Below, one piece after another: positions 11,854 to 13,813 of a stretch of DNA of 13,813 nucleotides. Made by a program: the position numbers and the translations under genes. Source of the DNA: Anaerolineae bacterium (GTDB taxonomy: Bacteria > Chloroflexota > Anaerolineae > UBA1429); NCBI GenBank assembly GCA_007118555.1, contig SKRJ01000312.1:1-13813 (forward strand), in the 5' to 3' direction. The first letter of the stretch is position 1, and each line of letters opens with the position of its first letter. Below the pieces are notes generated by a model, which did not search any database, was not told the DNA's origin, and was given only the letters and a program-made list of their open reading frames with translations.

Positions 11854-12959
11854 GCCACCCTCTTTTTGGCCAGCAAGAGACTGGCCAGCAGCGTGGCGGC
11901 GGCGATCCACAGCAGGTTGACAAGGCCTGCGCCCAGCGCCGAGAGTTGGGCGCCCTTGAGGAACAGCGAACGGTTCATGTCGACATAGTTCGCTGCGGGC
12001 AGCACCCGTACCAGGATCCGCTCCGCCAGACTTCCCGGCTCCAGGGGGATCAGCAGGCCGGACAAAAAGAACGAAGGCACGAAAAAGATCAGCACGATGA
12101 TAATGATCGTCAGGCGCTGGCTGTTAGCCGTCGACCCAATGAGGATGCCGATCCCCATGAGAGAGAGCATGAACGCCGAGGCCACCACCGTGAAATCAGC
12201 GAGCGAGCCGCGAAAGGGGACGCCAAACCACCAGAGAGCCGTCGCCCAGGCCAACAGGGTTCCAACCACGCCCAGCACCAGATAAGGCACCAGCTTGCCC
12301 AAGAGATACTCGATAGGGCGAATCGGCGTGGACAAGAGCCCCTCATAGCTGCCCTGCTCGGTCTCTCGGGCGCAGGCCAGGGCCACAGCGATGGCGGGAA
12401 AGGTAAAGGCCAATGCCATCAGCCCGGGGGTCATGGCATCGATCCAACTCATGGGCAGGTTGTACAGGGGGCGTGTATGCACCACGATCGGCGGCGGCCG
12501 TTGGGCCGTGGTGCCCTGTGTCGCAGCCCATGCCATGGTGCGCTGCTCGATATTCTGCAGATAGGTTTCGGCTTTGTGATAGTCGGAGCCGTCGAGCACG
12601 ATTTGAATCGCCGCGCTGCGTCCTGCCGTCAAATCCGCGTGGAACCCTGGCGGAACGACCACCACAACGCCCACTGCGCCCCGTTGCAGCAGCGCCAGGG
12701 TCTCGGCATAGCTGCCGGGATAGGCGACGACCAGCACCTCGTCATCAGAGGTGAGCGTGTGGACATAACGGCGCGAGCTGGGACTGTGGTCCTGATCCAT
12801 AACGCCGATGCGGACCTGCTGCAGGTCCGCTGCAAAGGTGTAGGTGAGCAGGAACAGGACAAAAGCCGGCGCCACCAGAACCATGAACAGAATCTGATAG
12901 TCGCGCCTGATGTGGGCGAGTTCCTTGCGGATCAGCGCCCATGTGCGCCTGAAGGACAT
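11850..12959 (-). CDS. ABC-2 type permease (YbhS/YbhR-like), first of pair
   Basis: A 369-residue membrane permease and first gene of the exporter operon. Transmembrane segment 1 (about 22-43, QILFMVLVAPAFVLFLLTYT) leads to a large outside domain (VRIGVMDQDHSPSSRRYV, LDGSDYHKAETYLQNIE). Five C-terminal helices follow, with coupling motif ARETEQGSYEGLLSTPIRP and the conserved VPSFFLSGLLIPLE segment. This is the ABC2_membrane_3 architecture and is strongly reminiscent of YbhS. I chose ATG 12959 (SFRRTWALIRKEL is a normal amino-terminus for the family), with GAGG six bases upstream; an in-frame ATG at 13025 lacks a ribosome-binding site. The substrate is unknown: relatives are proposed to export drugs, lipids or other hydrophobic compounds. 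Confidence 0.93.
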   Translation of the reverse strand: MSFRRTWALIRKELAHIRRDYQILFMVLVAPAFVLFLLTYTFAADLQQVRIGVMDQDHSPSSRRYVHTLTSDDEVLVVAYPGSYAETLALLQRGAVGVVVVVPPGFHADLTAGRSAAIQIVLDGSDYHKAETYLQNIEQRTMAWAATQGTTAQRPPPIVVHTRPLYNLPMSWIDAMTPGLMALAFTFPAIAVALACARETEQGSYEGLLSTPIRPIEYLLGKLVPYLVLGVVGTLLAWATALWWFGVPFRGSLADFTVVASAFMLSLMGIGILIGSTANSQRLTIIIIVLIFFVPSFFLSGLLIPLEPGSLAERILVRVLPAANYVDMNRSLFLKGAQLSALGAGLVNLLWIAAATLLASLLLAKKRVA

Positions 12960-13085
12960 CTCTAACCTCAGCCAAAACGATTCTATCGCTGCCGCACGGG
13001 TAGGATCGCTCTCACGCGGTTGCATTCGCCGCAGTGTGGATCATCAGAGCCACGGCCCGCCGGGGTCATCTTGACGGGTGGTACC

Positions 13086-13115
13086 AGTATAGCCGTCCAA
13101 GAGATCTTTACGCAA
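13086..13115 (-). promoter_or_regulatory. Candidate promoter of the exporter operon
   Basis: On the minus strand TTGCGT (13115-13110), an 18-bp spacer and TATACT (13091-13086) predict transcription from near 13079, leaving a leader of about 120 nt before the ATG at 12959. The -35 is a partial match. The 183-nt gap between hydrolase and permease holds no other gene that I can see. Confidence 0.45.
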
Positions 13116-13142
13116 GCATTTCATCTGCGTGTAGCGGGTTAG

Positions 13143-13813
13143 CTATTCGCCCGCCGTGGGGCTGCCATGCCCGCGCCCCTCCCAAAAGAGGTCGCTCTGG
13201 GCTCGCCAGAGGACCGCGTTGCTCTTGAGCCAGGGGTATTCGATATGAGGATGCCCCGTCTCGGACGCCAGATACACCGAGCAGTCGGGGATCCGCTCCG
13301 CGAGCCGGGCGTACTGCGCCGCGATACCGGGCGTGCGTGGATCGGCCAGGCAGCCGGTGAGCAGGGTGGGGCACGCGATCCCGTTCAGGGTCGCGACTGG
13401 CACCGCATACCCGCCGCGGTCGGCCATCCGCCGCACAAAGGCCGTGTCGGCATCCACCACAGCGCGCCAATCCTCCCCGTGCTGTTGCGCCAGGTTGCGG
13501 CTCTGCCGCCGGTAATAGTGCTCGCGCCTGTCCAGCATGCGGTGCAGGCTGCGCATGTCCATCTCGGGCAAAAAGCTGTCACACACGGCGCTCAAGGGCC
13601 GAATGTCGTGTTGGCGCGCCTGTTGGCCTGCCACATGCAGGGCCACCAGCGCCCCGCCATGGGAGCCCACCAGGTGGCAGGCCTCGATCCCCAGCTCCTG
13701 CAGGAGGTGGCAGCCCAGATCGGCCCAGTAGCCCCAGAGATCATACTCGTGCTCGTCGGGGTATGGGTCCTGCCGCGCCGAGCGGCCCCGCCCCGGATAG
13801 TCCATCGCGATCA
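13143..13813 (-). CDS. Alpha/beta hydrolase, 5'-truncated
   Basis: The 3' portion of a hydrolase gene running off the right edge; the frame is open to the end, so the ATG at 13805 is an internal Met. Counting from it, AMDYPGRGRSA corresponds to the conserved D-x-P-G-x-G-x-S loop after strand 4. LVGSHGGALVAL (45-56) is the nucleophile-elbow region. LTGCLADPRTPG supplies the acid (Asp155), and ETGHPHIEYP supplies the catalytic His (185). The elbow is unusual: the position normally occupied by the nucleophilic Ser is His49, with Ser48 one place earlier. About 60-90 residues of the N-terminus are probably missing. The reaction cannot be assigned; hydrolase or haloperoxidase/esterase-like members share this layout. 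It lies upstream of the exporter on the same strand but is separated by a candidate promoter. Confidence 0.85.
   Translation of the reverse strand, partial: IAMDYPGRGRSARQDPYPDEHEYDLWGYWADLGCHLLQELGIEACHLVGSHGGALVALHVAGQQARQHDIRPLSAVCDSFLPEMDMRSLHRMLDRREHYYRRQSRNLAQQHGEDWRAVVDADTAFVRRMADRGGYAVPVATLNGIACPTLLTGCLADPRTPGIAAQYARLAERIPDCSVYLASETGHPHIEYPWLKSNAVLWRAQSDLFWEGRGHGSPTAGE

Noticed and set aside
9653..12965. Long + strand open frames (about 340-405 codons) opposite the ATPase and permease genes at 9653-10870, 10870-11988 and 11946-12965.
   Set aside because: They are antisense to genes with unmistakable Walker, signature and membrane motifs; their translations are Gln/His/Arg-rich low-plausibility sequence produced by high GC content.
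13075..13084. GGGTGGTACC on the + strand resembles the T-box riboswitch antiterminator motif.
   Set aside because: It lacks the following GCG, there is no specifier stem or terminator, and both flanking genes are on the opposite strand.
1..13813. CRISPR arrays, insertion sequences, integrase or attachment sites, tRNA and rRNA genes.
   Set aside because: No regularly spaced identical repeats, transposase motifs, terminal inverted repeats or tRNA-like cloverleaf with conserved T-loop were found on reading both strands.

Overview
The window is about 13.8 kb of high-GC bacterial DNA, densely coding, with no rRNA, tRNA, CRISPR array or mobile element that I can see. The lineage is probably Chloroflexota (Anaerolineae-like). 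This rests on three things: lipoproteins with WQ-PGE-type beta-sandwich domains, a delta-60 repeat protein ending in an L-P-x-x-x-R tail, and DUF4430/alpha-toroid proteins with a GCP-x3-CFC cysteine cluster. The assignment is inference from family resemblance and no taxonomic marker is present.

Left part (1-3202). A 5'-truncated FAD-dependent oxidoreductase on + ends at a perfect 11-bp hairpin. Facing it is a four-gene minus-strand operon (3202 to 1104). In transcription order it encodes a lipoprotein of unknown function, a HemG-like flavodoxin, a small two-helix membrane protein and a second lipoprotein. It is driven by an extended -10 promoter just upstream of 3202.

Middle part (3323-7198). 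On + a sigma70-type promoter drives a secreted seven-repeat delta-60 protein. Then comes the most interesting locus. A promoter is followed by a clear cobalamin (B12) riboswitch aptamer, a heavily structured leader with an 8-bp helix that can hide the Shine-Dalgarno sequence, and a two-gene operon. The first gene encodes a lipoprotein joining a DUF4430 (transcobalamin beta-domain-like) module to an alpha/alpha-toroid like that of intrinsic factor and transcobalamin, but in inverted order. The second encodes a membrane-anchored DUF4430-like protein with the same cysteine cluster. I infer a B12-repressed surface module for corrinoid capture, analogous in parts to animal B12 carriers. No membrane transporter for B12 lies inside the window.

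Right part (7195-12959, minus strand). This is a complete five-gene YbhGFSR-type ABC-2 exporter operon: two permeases, two ATPases corresponding to the two halves of E. coli YbhF but encoded separately, and a long-coiled-coil HlyD/YbhG-type adaptor. Three of its four junctions are ATGA overlaps. The fourth carries a candidate internal promoter and a TTG start. The adaptor gene meets the B12 operon tail to tail, sharing the tetranucleotide CTAG for both stop codons. Upstream of the exporter, also on minus, lies the 3' part of an alpha/beta-hydrolase gene with a non-canonical nucleophile elbow, running off the right edge.
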